Origin: an uncultured Lewinella sp.
Lineage (GTDB): Bacteria; Bacteroidota; Bacteroidia; Chitinophagales; Saprospiraceae
Assembly (NCBI GenBank): GCA_913057785.1
Contig: CAJXPD010000019.1
Coordinates: 1-61,707, forward strand
DNA: 61,707 bases
Direction of reading: 5' to 3'
The translations under genes were made by a program, and so were the position numbers. This document shows, piece after piece, positions 1-9,104 of this stretch. Under the pieces are notes generated by a model. That model saw only the letters and a program-made list of their open reading frames with translations, ran no database searches and was not told the DNA's origin. The stretch's first letter is position 1; the number at the start of each line of letters is the position of its first letter.

Positions 1-2297
1 TTGGTGTCTGGGCCGGTTATCTGGCCGATCCAAACCTCGAAGAGCTGGAAATCAAGATCGCGCAGGGCGCAAAGCCGGGCGAGGGCGGTCAATTGCCCGG
101 TGCCAAGGTCACGGTCGAGATCGCTGCTGCCCGTGGCGGTACGCCGGGTGTAGAGTTGGTTTCTCCTCCACCGCACCACGACACTTATTCAATCGAAGAC
201 CTTGCGCAGCTCATCCACGATTGTAAGGCAGCGCGCGTTCGGGTCATCGTGAAGCTCGTATCCTCCGAAGGCATCGGCACCATTGCGGTGGGTGTGGCCA
301 AGGCGGGTGCGGACCTGATCAACGTGGCCAGCACCTCGGCCACGGCGCGAGCGGCGCCGGTGGTGGTCGGGATGATGCTCATCGCGGCGGCACGGGCGCG
401 GCGCAAGTCACGTCGCTGAAGAACACGGGCCGCGCGGCTGAGATCGGTCTGGCCGAAGTGCATCAGGCGCTGTGCCGCACGGGTTTGCGTCAGAAGGTCA
501 AACTGCGCTGCTCCGGCGCACACCAGACAGGCGCTGACGTCGTGAAGTCGGCACTGCTGGGCGGTGACAGCTTCGAATTCGGTACGACGGCGCTGATGAT
601 GCTCAAGTGCGTGATGGCAAAGAACTGCAACGTCAAATGCCCGGCGGGCCTGACGACCAACGCAGAAGCCTTTGAAGGCGATCCACGGGCACTGGCGCAG
701 TACCTGATCAACGTGGCGCACGAAGTACGCGGCATTCTCGCCAGCCTCGGCCTCAAGTCTTTGGAAGAGGCGCGCGGTCGCATGGACCTGCTGAGCCTGC
801 TCAACCACAGCAACAACGTGGGCCAGATGGATATGGGCCGCATGCTGGCGATCCTGCCTGAGCGCCCGATTGCCAAGCCGGTTTACCTCGAAGCCAACTT
901 CGAAGTGGATGATGCGCTGTGGGACCAGGTTCGTCCGGCGCTGATGGACACCACACGCAGCAGCATCGAGATCAACCACGGTCCGCGTCTGTCCAACCGG
1001 AACAAGACCACGGGCGGTCAGCTGGCCATCGATGTCGAGCGCATGCTCCAGCACGAGATGGATCAGGCAACGGCCGAAGCCTCGCCGATGATCGACATCG
1101 ACGACCGGGGCCGGCGGACGCTCAAGCCGCGCAGCCTGCAGGTCAACCTGCACGGTCCGGCGGGTCAGTCTTTTGGTGCTTTCTGTAACACCGGCATGGT
1201 CATGCGCTTGCGCGGCACGGCCAACGATGGTGTGGGCAAGGGCCAGTGCGGCGGTATCGTCACGGTGGTCTCCCCAGGCGGTGGCACGCGTGAAAACGCG
1301 CTCATTGGTAACTTTGCGCTCTTTGGCGCGACGGGCGGTGAGCTCTTTGTTGAAGGCAAGGCGGGCGACCGCTTCTGTGTGCGAAACTCTGGCGCGACGG
1401 CTGTGATCGAGGGCGTGGGCGACTTTGGTTGTGAGTACATGACCAACGGCGCGGTGCTGAACCTTGGCGGCTTTGGCTACGGTTTCTGCAACGGCATGTC
1501 GGGCGGGGTGGCGTACCAGTACGACCCGGACGGCAAGCTGGATGACTTCTACTCCAAGGACTCTGTGAGCCTGACGGATCTGTCAGCCGACGACGCGCTG
1601 AGCGGTGAGGACCGGTTCCAAGCTGGGCCAGAGCATTCTGGATAACTGGGACATGGAAGTTGCCAACTTCCGCTATGCCACGCCGCTGGCGCTGGAGGAC
1701 TACCAGAACTATCAGCACATCGTTGCGAAGAAATCCCGCAAGGATCTGGCGGACGAGATGGCTTTTGCGATGGTGAGCCACCAGCTGACCAAGCTCAAGC
1801 GGGCCATCAAAGACCGCGAACCGCTCATGGGCGGCGCGGTGCCGAACCCGCAAGCGGCGGACTTTGATCCGGCGCAGATGTACGAGCTGGTCAATACCTC
1901 GGCCGTTCTCGCCATTGCTCAGAACGTCGCCAAGGACCGCATGGCCAAGACCATGGGCAAGGAAGCGGCGGTGACGCCGTTGTCGCTCGACGTGGCGGTG
2001 CAGAAGCTGATCCTGACTGAGGACTTCACGGTGCTCTCCAAGCTGTCGTCCTTCGCCAAGACGGCGCTGACGTCTTACAGCGATGAAGAGCTGGCCGTAC
2101 TGATCTCCGACAAGCGGATGCGCGACTACAAGGCAGCGCTGGGCCTGCGCAACGTGCGTCTAACCGACGGCTTTGGCACCTTTGCCTGGATCGCGCATCA
2201 GGACCGGATCAACGAAGAACGGTTGGGCAGTATTCCGAGCCTGGATGAACTCTTTGCCAAGGCATCGAGCGCCGAAATCGTCAAGCTGGCCTCTTAA
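1..2297 (+). pseudogene. gltB: Glutamate synthase large subunit (GltB), C-terminal half, broken by two frame changes
   Basis: The FMN/Fe-S synthase domain and C-terminal glutamate synthase domain of GltB, which in an intact enzyme makes glutamate from 2-oxoglutarate and glutamine. The gene enters from the left edge. Reading in frame 3 from base 3 it shows the family landmarks [24 protein letters not shown] and [10 protein letters not shown]. Homology then moves to frame 2 ([21 protein letters not shown] onward) after about 55 extra, low-complexity bases near 317-372. It includes CVMAKNCNVKCPAGL, whose cysteines are the 3Fe-4S ligands of the family, and the GxxGG-rich C-terminal beta-helix. 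Near 1600-1615 it moves back to frame 3 (TGSKLGQSILDNWD), with some 10-15 residues missing, and ends at 2297. The segment is much richer in G+C than everything after 2.7 kb. The identity is secure. Whether the lesions are real decay or poor sequence at a contig end cannot be told here. Confidence 0.85.
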
Positions 2298-2312
2298 GGA
2301 AGGGACAAAGGA

Positions 2313-2687
2313 ATGATGCCGATGAAGCCTATTCTCACCATCCCTGACTTCATGCCGCTTTCCGCCGAACAGCGGGCGTGGTTGCAGGGTTATTACGCTG
2401 GCATGGCCATGCAGGCGGAGATGTCTGTCTCTGCTGGTGCGGGTCTTTCGTCTTTTGCTGTTGATATCCTGATCGGCACGCAAACGGGCAACGCTGAGGG
2501 TCTGGCCGAAGAAATGGCCATGACGCTGGGCGGTGCAGGAGCGCAGGCGCGCATGCATCAGCTCGATGACGTCGAGATGGACGCGCTGGCCGAGATGGAA
2601 AACGTGCTGGTCATCGCTTCGACCTATGGCGAAGGCGAAATGCCGGACAACGCGCACCTGTTCTGGGAAGCGCTGGAAGCTGAATAG
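2313..2687 (+). CDS. Flavodoxin domain of a sulfite-reductase-type flavoprotein, truncated at the junction
   Basis: The first 124 residues of a diflavin reductase of the CysJ type. After a ~50-residue N-terminal stretch containing EQRAWLQGYYAG, a flavodoxin fold starts. The FMN phosphate-binding loop is GTQTGNAEGLAE (about residues 53-64) and the second FMN loop is ASTYGEGEMPDNA (about 98-110). A full CysJ has about 600 residues with FAD and NADPH domains. Here the reading stops right after FWEALEAE, in the middle of the flavodoxin fold, and the base composition changes at the same point. The gene starts 15 bases after gltB, behind AAAGGA, as in an operon. Interpretation: an intact gene in its source genome, cut by the junction. 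Exact family membership (sulfite reductase alpha subunit or a related flavodoxin reductase) is less certain. Confidence 0.65.
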   Translation: MMPMKPILTIPDFMPLSAEQRAWLQGYYAGMAMQAEMSVSAGAGLSSFAVDILIGTQTGNAEGLAEEMAMTLGGAGAQARMHQLDDVEMDALAEMENVLVIASTYGEGEMPDNAHLFWEALEAE

Positions 2688-2770
2688 CGTTAATTAGGAC
2701 CCCATGATTGGGTAGTGTCAACAGGAGTTGTTGCCTTTTTCTGTACATTTGTACGTAATACGCCCGGTAA
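2680..2770. other. Abrupt composition and content boundary (probable chimeric join)
   Basis: Left of about 2687 the DNA is GC-rich proteobacterial-type coding sequence that ends mid-domain. Right of it the DNA is moderately AT-rich Bacteroidota-type sequence with an intact signal peptide starting at 2770. No integrase, insertion sequence end or obvious target duplication is visible at the boundary. Confidence 0.6.
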
Positions 2771-5571
2771 TGATCAATTACGCTAAAACATTTCTGATCC
2801 TATTTATAGGATTGCCGGTAATGCTTTTAGGTAAAACTTTGGTCTTAACAACAGAGAAGACAACTTACGAATTAGAGGGGTACCTGGAAACATTACGGGA
2901 GGAGGGACTAACCATAACAGAAGCTAGGCAAGCGGCAATCGACGGTCGTTTTGCTCCTATTGCTACGGGCACGCCTATCGTTCCATTTCAAGATTACTGG
3001 ATTAGAATAGAAATTGATAATCAATATACCTATACGGAAGGGTATATCGAATGGATGTTACAGTTTTCCCGGACCTGGAGCCAGGTAGAGGTTTATTTTG
3101 AGGATCTTGATCATACGCTCAAGCTAAGAAAGAGTGGATTATTTACCCCCGTCTCTGATCGTATCTTCAAGGCAGCTCTTCGGGAAAATGTGGTTAAGTT
3201 TAATCTCGCGGAAGCACAACAATCTACGCTCTATATTCGATTGAGAAGTGATCGGGTTGACGTACCTCCTAGTCTATCCATTCAACTTTCGCCAGCAGAA
3301 GTATTCCTGAAGGAGCTGAAACAGAAGCGCCAACAGAACTCCTTCTTTGTCGGTTTCGTTTGGATGATGACCTTGCTAAGTATCTTGTTTTTCTTTCAAA
3401 CGTGGAGCAAAGTATACGTATTCTATTCCATGTACCTAATTGGAGTGAGCACCTATGCATCCTATGTAGAAGGGGATCTTCCGGATTACCTAATTAACCT
3501 TCTCTTTCCGGAACACCCACAATACATTTTCTTCGTTAAACTTATTGTGTACCTGGCCATGGTCGGGTACTTGTTATTTCTTCGCTCCTTTTTGAACCTC
3601 AAGGAGATGCTCCCCCGCTGGGATAGGATATTTAATTTCACGATCTGGATGAGCCTCCCCTTGCTGCTGCTGGATGCCTTCTTAATGATGCAGTACAATT
3701 TCAGCTCGATCATTCCCGATCGGGTAACCTTGAGCTTCGGCATTTACTTTGCGATCTTCAATTTACTATTTCTCCGATCCCTTTATTTCACTAAGGACCG
3801 TCGAGCCTACTTCGTCATTGTGGGCATATGTGCCATGAGCGCGGGCATCATCCTAATGGTTATCGCTCGTTTACAAAGCCCAGAATTTTCTGTTGCCCAC
3901 TTGGAACTAGGAATCATCATTGAGATTTTAGCCTTTACGCTCGGCTTGGCTTATCGACAACGCGTCAACGAACGCGAAAGATTCAAAGCCCATTATGAAT
4001 TGGAAAAAAGCCAGTTTATTCAACAACAGAAACAGGCAGAAACCCAACGGTTACGGGAATTGGATGAGTTAAAAAATAGGCTGTATACCAATATCACCCA
4101 TGAATTTCGGACTCCGCTGACAGTGATCATGGGCATGGCTAATGAGGTACAAGATGAGCGGGTGAAGAAATTGATCAACCGGAATAGTGAAAACCTCCTC
4201 CGACTAATCAACCAAATACTTGATCTGTCCAAATTGGAATCCGGCAAGATGAGTTTACATCTTGTACAAGGGGACATTATCGCCTATTTACAATATCTAA
4301 CGGAATCCTTCCTGTCTGCTGCCGAAGCCAAACAGATTCGCCTCTCCTTCTACCCGGAAGAACCAAGCTTGATGATGGACTTCGATGAGGAAAAGATTCA
4401 GCTCATCGTCTATAATCTCCTATCTAACGCCATCAAATTCACGCCGAATGGAGGCAAGATCATATTCCATGGCAGGGTGCAGGAGGAAGGAGCAGAAAAG
4501 GTTTTACAATTGAAAGTTCAAGATAGTGGCCCAGGTATTCCAGCGGCTGACCTTCCCTACATATTTGACCGATTCTATCAGGTTGACAATCCCAACGTCA
4601 CCAATCAAGGCGGGACAGGAATTGGCCTAGCACTCACCAAACAACTCATTGAATTGATGGGAGGAGAAATAGAGGTGAGTAGCGAGGAAGGTCAAGGTAG
4701 TCTTTTCTCTTTCTTTCTGCCTGTTACCAACAATGAAGAGAAATTGGAGGAAAATTGGAAGCCTCTCAAAACGATGGAAGAACCACAAATGGACCGGTCT
4801 TCGATCATGGATGCTTCCATTTCATTGATGGATGACCGCCCTATGCTGCTCATCATTGAAGACAATGCCGATGTGATCGAATATATCGAACGCTTATTGC
4901 AGAAGGATTATCTCGTCAAGAGCGTCCGCAATGGGGAGGACGGCATTCAGGAAGCGCTACGCCTCATTCCTGATATTATCATCAGTGATATCATGATGCC
5001 AGGTAAGAATGGTTATGAAGTTTGTGATTACCTAAAGAACAACAGTCGAACCAGCCATATCCCTATCATTTTACTCACGGCTAAGACTGCCAAGGAGGAG
5101 CAAGTCAAAGGCCTACGTTTTGGCGCAGATGCCTTTCTGACAAAGCCCTTTCATAAGGAGGAATTACTGGTTCGCCTACAGAAGTTAATCGAACTGCGTA
5201 AGAAACTCCAAGCCCATTTCTTGCAAGATGAAAAGGGCGAAGCTACTCCTTCAAAAGAGGAAGCGTTTTTGGCTACGCTAAAGAAATGCATCGCTGAGCA
5301 GTTAGACAATTCCGATCTTTCCGTGAACGATCTCTGCCGAGCTGTACAATTGAGTCACGCCCACCTATACCGAAAGCTAAAAGCCCTCACTAATCTAACC
5401 CCAGTGCAGTTTATCCGTTATATCCGACTCAAGGAAGCAAAAAAGCTGTTGGAGCGTTCTTCCATGAATATATCGGAAATCGCCTATGCTGTGGGCTTCT
5501 CAGACCCTAATTACTTCAGTAGAATTTATCACAAGGAGATGGGCATAACCCCAACAGAAAGTAGAAAATAG
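2770..5571 (+). CDS. 7TM-DISM hybrid sensor histidine kinase / response regulator / AraC-type regulator
   Basis: A one-protein two-component system in the inner membrane. From the ATG at 2770 it has a signal-anchor (MINYAKTFLILF), a periplasmic 7TMR-DISM sensor domain to about residue 185, seven hydrophobic helices to about 395, and a short coiled coil. Next come a HisKA domain with HEFRTPL (phospho-acceptor His near 444), an HATPase domain (NLLSNAIKFT; DSGPGI; GTGIGLALTK), a receiver domain with phospho-acceptor Asp in IISDIMMPG (near 740), and a C-terminal AraC/HTH_18 domain of about 100 residues. A TTG codon at 2728 would add 14 residues, but 2770 gives the better signal sequence. It should sense an extracellular ligand and drive transcription directly. 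No obvious target operon lies beside it: the next gene is the helicase, 440 bases away. Confidence 0.9.
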   Translation: MINYAKTFLILFIGLPVMLLGKTLVLTTEKTTYELEGYLETLREEGLTITEARQAAIDGRFAPIATGTPIVPFQDYWIRIEIDNQYTYTEGYIEWMLQFSRTWSQVEVYFEDLDHTLKLRKSGLFTPVSDRIFKAALRENVVKFNLAEAQQSTLYIRLRSDRVDVPPSLSIQLSPAEVFLKELKQKRQQNSFFVGFVWMMTLLSILFFFQTWSKVYVFYSMYLIGVSTYASYVEGDLPDYLINLLFPEHPQYIFFVKLIVYLAMVGYLLFLRSFLNLKEMLPRWDRIFNFTIWMSLPLLLLDAFLMMQYNFSSIIPDRVTLSFGIYFAIFNLLFLRSLYFTKDRRAYFVIVGICAMSAGIILMVIARLQSPEFSVAHLELGIIIEILAFTLGLAYRQRVNERERFKAHYELEKSQFIQQQKQAETQRLRELDELKNRLYTNITHEFRTPLTVIMGMANEVQDERVKKLINRNSENLLRLINQILDLSKLESGKMSLHLVQGDIIAYLQYLTESFLSAAEAKQIRLSFYPEEPSLMMDFDEEKIQLIVYNLLSNAIKFTPNGGKIIFHGRVQEEGAEKVLQLKVQDSGPGIPAADLPYIFDRFYQVDNPNVTNQGGTGIGLALTKQLIELMGGEIEVSSEEGQGSLFSFFLPVTNNEEKLEENWKPLKTMEEPQMDRSSIMDASISLMDDRPMLLIIEDNADVIEYIERLLQKDYLVKSVRNGEDGIQEALRLIPDIIISDIMMPGKNGYEVCDYLKNNSRTSHIPIILLTAKTAKEEQVKGLRFGADAFLTKPFHKEELLVRLQKLIELRKKLQAHFLQDEKGEATPSKEEAFLATLKKCIAEQLDNSDLSVNDLCRAVQLSHAHLYRKLKALTNLTPVQFIRYIRLKEAKKLLERSSMNISEIAYAVGFSDPNYFSRIYHKEMGITPTESRK

Positions 5572-6013
5572 CTAGATGCAAATGTAGCTAAGTCACCACA
5601 TGATATCTCACCAAAAAAAGTCAATTTCTTTTTATTTTAATCAAAAAAGTTATACTTTGAAGAGCATTCTGGGAGCACTCCCGATCAATGGTTGGCTAGA
5701 AGAAGCAAAAATTGGCCCATTGAATTCTAGTATTACTGTAAAAGAAGTTGCTTGATTTTAACAATCAGTTTTTGTTCCGTTCCTTGTTCCGCCAAATTTC
5801 GTTACCAAAACCTCCATTTAGCTCAGGCTAAACTCTAGTTTTGGCGGCTCATTTGGCATAAAATTAAGCTAGAACAAATTCCAGAAGGCAAATTCAAACA
5901 GCTCCTAAAAAGTTCGTAAAATTGCAGGCGCATTTGATAAGCGCGGACTTGTCCCCAATGACTTGCTCCTGCTTTTCGCAGCCGCTCTTAATTCACTAAT
6001 AAATTTAGACTGA
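5572..6013. other. Intergenic region with nested inverted repeats
   Basis: No gene is recognisable in these 442 bases. The only structure seen is a cluster of nested inverted repeats: CCGCCAAA at 5789-5796 pairs with TTTGGCGG at 5840-5847, an inner 6-bp hairpin (TTTAGC/GCTAAA, 4-base loop) lies at 5817-5832, and a competing pair GCCAAAT/ATTTGGC lies at 5791-5797 and 5851-5857. It could be a structured RNA, a degenerate small repeat, or a weak terminator after the sensor kinase. There is no T-run. Confidence 0.5.
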
Positions 6014-8299
6014 ATGATTCCAGGTGGAGGTAGCTATTTAGATGGGTTAAATGACATTCAACGGCAAGCAGTGACCAATACCGAAGGCCCCGTTTTAGTC
6101 GTAGCGGGCCCGGGTTCCGGTAAGACCAGGGTGCTAACCTATAGAATAGCACATATCATTGAAAAGGGCGCTGCTCCCTGGCAAATCCTGGCCCTTACCT
6201 TTACCAACAAGGCAGCTCGGGAAATGAAAGAGCGGATCGAAAAGGTAGTAGGGGCACGAGCGAATAGTGTTTGGGCAGGTACCTTTCACTCCATTTTTGC
6301 CCGGATTCTAAGAGTGGAAGCAGACAAGATCGGCTATCCTAGCAATTTCACGATCTACGATTCTGATGATACGAAGAGCTTACTCTCTACGATCATTAAG
6401 GAAATGAATCTCGACAAAAGTGTATACAATCTCAATACGATCCGGAGCCGTATCTCCTCGGCAAAGAGCAATCTGATCACACCAAAGCTCTATGCAGAAA
6501 ATGAAGAATTGAAGACACAGGATCGCATGGCCAAAATGCCATTGGTACATCAGATCTATGCCAAATATACGGCCCGTTGCAAGCGGGCTGGCGCTATGGA
6601 TTTCGACGATCTATTGTATCGCTTGTACGAGTTGCTGCAAAGCAATCCGGATAATGTGATCGAAAAGTATCGCAACAAATTTAAGTATGTCTTGGTCGAT
6701 GAGTTTCAGGATACCAATCACCTACAGTACTCCATCGTTCGGAAGTTGGTCAATTATGAGAAAAGCCCGAGGAACATCTGCGTAGTTGGTGATGATGCGC
6801 AAAGTATCTATGCTTTCCGGGGAGCAACGATTCAAAATATCCTGGATTTTGAGGAAGATTTCAAAAAATACAATATCAAGGTGTTTAAGTTAGAGCAAAA
6901 CTATCGCTCTACGGAACACATTGTGCAAGCCGCGAACGAGGTGATCCTCAACAACCGGCGCCAAATCCAGAAAAAGATCTGGTCGGATAAGGGCCAAGGG
7001 AATAAGATTAAGGTCATTAAGGCCATGACCGACAATGAAGAAGGGAAAAGAGTAGCTGATACGATCTTGGAGCAAAAGAATCGTTTCCATCTCAGCAATA
7101 GTGATATTGCTATCCTTTACCGTACCAATGCGCAATCCAGAATCTTCGAGGAATATCTTAGACGATATAATATCCCGTATAGAGTATTTGGTGGACTTTC
7201 CTTCTATCAGCGTAAGGAAGTCAAGGATATGATTGCTTATTTACGCCTAGTAGTAAACCAAAATGACGAGGAAGCTTTAAGGCGGGTGATTAATTTCCCC
7301 AAGAGAGGGATCGGCAAAACGACGATTGAGAAGCTCAGTCAGATCGCAGATGCCACCAATAAAACGATGTGGGAATGCTTGCCTGCTGTGCCAGCCAGTA
7401 CCCGCGCTAAGAACTCCATTGCTGAATTCCGAAAGATGATCATGAGTGCCAAGCAGCGGGTCGATTCTGCTAATGCCTATGAGTTGGCTACCTACGTGGC
7501 TAAGCGCTCCGGCCTGATCGATCTAATGAAAGCTGATACCTCAATTGAAGGAATGGGGCGTCTGGAGAACATCAATGCCTTGTTGGACGGGATCAATGCT
7601 TTCGTGGAAGAAGATACCTTAATTGATACGGAGACCATTCCAGACAAATCGCTGGCCAGCTACCTACAAAATATTGCGCTGCTAACGGACTTTGATGAGA
7701 AGAACAACAATGGAGACTTTGTGACGCTCATGTCCGTTCACTCCGCCAAGGGTTTGGAATTTAAGGCCATCTATGTGGTAGGTTTAGAGGAAAACCTCTT
7801 CCCTTCTTCCATGGCACTAGACAGCAAAGATGGGCTCGATGAGGAAAGGCGACTCTTCTACGTGGCGGTGACTCGAGCGGAGCAGTTCCTTACCCTGAGT
7901 TTTGCCAACTCTCGATACCGTTTCGGTAAGATGCGTTTCAATCAAGCCAGCCGATTCCTAGAGGAGATCCCACCCATCCACATCGAGAGTACGGGCTACA
8001 TTCGATCCAAATCTCCTGCCAGTCAGGCGCCCCAAGGTGCTAGGATCATTGGTAATTTCAAAAAACCGCGCACCGCTCAGAGCAGTCGACTAATGGTTGA
8101 CCCTTCTACTTTCAAACCCAATGCACCGGATGAAATTCAGGTGGGGATGAAAATTCTACACATGAAGTTTGGAGAAGGGAAGGTATTGAGTATTGATGGA
8201 GGTAAGGACAATCGCGTGGCGACTATCTTTTTCCAGGGTGTAGAAAATCCGGAGCGTCGGATCATGTTGCGCTTTGCGAAGTTGCAGATCTTAAGTTAG
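6014..8299 (+). CDS. UvrD/PcrA-family 3'-5' DNA helicase
   Basis: Superfamily 1A helicase, 761 residues, the usual size for UvrD/PcrA, which unwinds DNA in nucleotide-excision and mismatch repair and removes RecA filaments. The motifs appear in order: Q-motif region LNDIQRQAV, Walker A GPGSGKT (32-38), Ia TFTNKAAREM, II VDEFQDTN, III VVGDDAQSIYAFRGA, IV LEQNYRST, V MSVHSAKGLEF and VI EERRLFYVAVTRAE. The last ~55 residues form the Tudor-like PcrA C-terminal domain (GMKILHMKFGEGKVLSIDG). It stands alone on this strand, convergent with the LytTR gene that follows. Only the choice of name (uvrD or pcrA) is uncertain. Confidence 0.95.
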   Translation: MIPGGGSYLDGLNDIQRQAVTNTEGPVLVVAGPGSGKTRVLTYRIAHIIEKGAAPWQILALTFTNKAAREMKERIEKVVGARANSVWAGTFHSIFARILRVEADKIGYPSNFTIYDSDDTKSLLSTIIKEMNLDKSVYNLNTIRSRISSAKSNLITPKLYAENEELKTQDRMAKMPLVHQIYAKYTARCKRAGAMDFDDLLYRLYELLQSNPDNVIEKYRNKFKYVLVDEFQDTNHLQYSIVRKLVNYEKSPRNICVVGDDAQSIYAFRGATIQNILDFEEDFKKYNIKVFKLEQNYRSTEHIVQAANEVILNNRRQIQKKIWSDKGQGNKIKVIKAMTDNEEGKRVADTILEQKNRFHLSNSDIAILYRTNAQSRIFEEYLRRYNIPYRVFGGLSFYQRKEVKDMIAYLRLVVNQNDEEALRRVINFPKRGIGKTTIEKLSQIADATNKTMWECLPAVPASTRAKNSIAEFRKMIMSAKQRVDSANAYELATYVAKRSGLIDLMKADTSIEGMGRLENINALLDGINAFVEEDTLIDTETIPDKSLASYLQNIALLTDFDEKNNNGDFVTLMSVHSAKGLEFKAIYVVGLEENLFPSSMALDSKDGLDEERRLFYVAVTRAEQFLTLSFANSRYRFGKMRFNQASRFLEEIPPIHIESTGYIRSKSPASQAPQGARIIGNFKKPRTAQSSRLMVDPSTFKPNAPDEIQVGMKILHMKFGEGKVLSIDGGKDNRVATIFFQGVENPERRIMLRFAKLQILS

Positions 8300-8348
8300 G
8301 TATAACTATACAGATTAATGGCCGTTTACAAGGGTCTTGAAGGCCTAG

Positions 8349-9092
8349 CTATTTCTTAATCAACTCTAAGAAAGCCAATTTCTTATGCCTCGATATCGGC
8401 ACGGCTTTCCCATCGCTCATCAGTATCGTACCTCCATCAGATTTGTCGAACTTTTTCATGTAATCTAAATTGATTAGATGCGACTGATGTGGACGAAAGA
8501 AATTGGGAAATTCCAGCATAGAACTTATCTTTTTCAACGGTTTGGAGACTAGAATAGGTTTTTCATTTAGTACAAAAACTTTGCTGTAGTTGGCATCAGC
8601 TTCACATCGAATAATTTCTGCATGTTTGTAAAACTCATAGCCATTCTTCACAGGTAAGGCAATTTTTTGAGATTCCTCTTGTTGTTGCTGAAAAGCCTTA
8701 ATGATTTGAGTAAAGTCTACACTCGGGCTAGGTTTTTCAATTTCCTTGATCTTAGTAATGGCCCTCCCTAAAGCCAGCTGAGAAACTGGCTTCAACAAAT
8801 AATCGAGAGTAAAATAGTCGAATGCTTTTATGGCAAATTGATCATAGGCCGTCACGAAAATCAAATGAAAATTGATTTCCTTCAAGGTATCCAGCAGCTC
8901 AAAACCGCTCATCCACGGCATTTCGATATCAAGAAACAGCACTTCAGGGCGTAAATTTTCAATTAGTGTTTTGGCCATTCTAGGGTCGGAACAAGTTCCA
9001 ATCACCTGGATTTCATGATCAAATTGCCGGAGTTCATATTCTAAAGTATCCAGGCTATTCAATTCGTCGTCAATGAGTAGGGCTGTTTTCAT
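8349..9092 (-). CDS. LytTR-family response regulator
   Basis: Cytoplasmic response regulator of 247 residues. The N-terminal receiver domain has the acidic pair in LLIDDE, phospho-acceptor Asp55 in LFLDIEMP, and the conserved T/K positions in VTAYDQFAIKAF and YLLKPV. After a linker, a C-terminal LytTR DNA-binding domain follows (from about residue 145; IIRCEADANYSKVF, then FFRPHQSHLINL). It lies 12 bases downstream of the LytS-type kinase at 9105-11276 and is surely its partner. A likely target is the divergent tandem gene pair that begins at 11.59 kb, but that is inference from position only. Confidence 0.93.
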   Translation of the reverse strand: MKTALLIDDELNSLDTLEYELRQFDHEIQVIGTCSDPRMAKTLIENLRPEVLFLDIEMPWMSGFELLDTLKEINFHLIFVTAYDQFAIKAFDYFTLDYLLKPVSQLALGRAITKIKEIEKPSPSVDFTQIIKAFQQQQEESQKIALPVKNGYEFYKHAEIIRCEADANYSKVFVLNEKPILVSKPLKKISSMLEFPNFFRPHQSHLINLDYMKKFDKSDGGTILMSDGKAVPISRHKKLAFLELIKK

Positions 9093-9104
9093 ATTCCTGA
9101 CAAT

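Noticed and set aside
185..1153. 322-codon open frame on the minus strand across gltB
   Set aside because: Shadow of the GC-rich gltB reading; it has Arg/Ala/His-rich composition typical of antisense frames.
2728..2769. TTG at 2728 as start of the hybrid kinase
   Set aside because: It gives a non-hydrophobic, proline-containing extension and lies close to the junction; the ATG at 2770 directly begins a good signal sequence.
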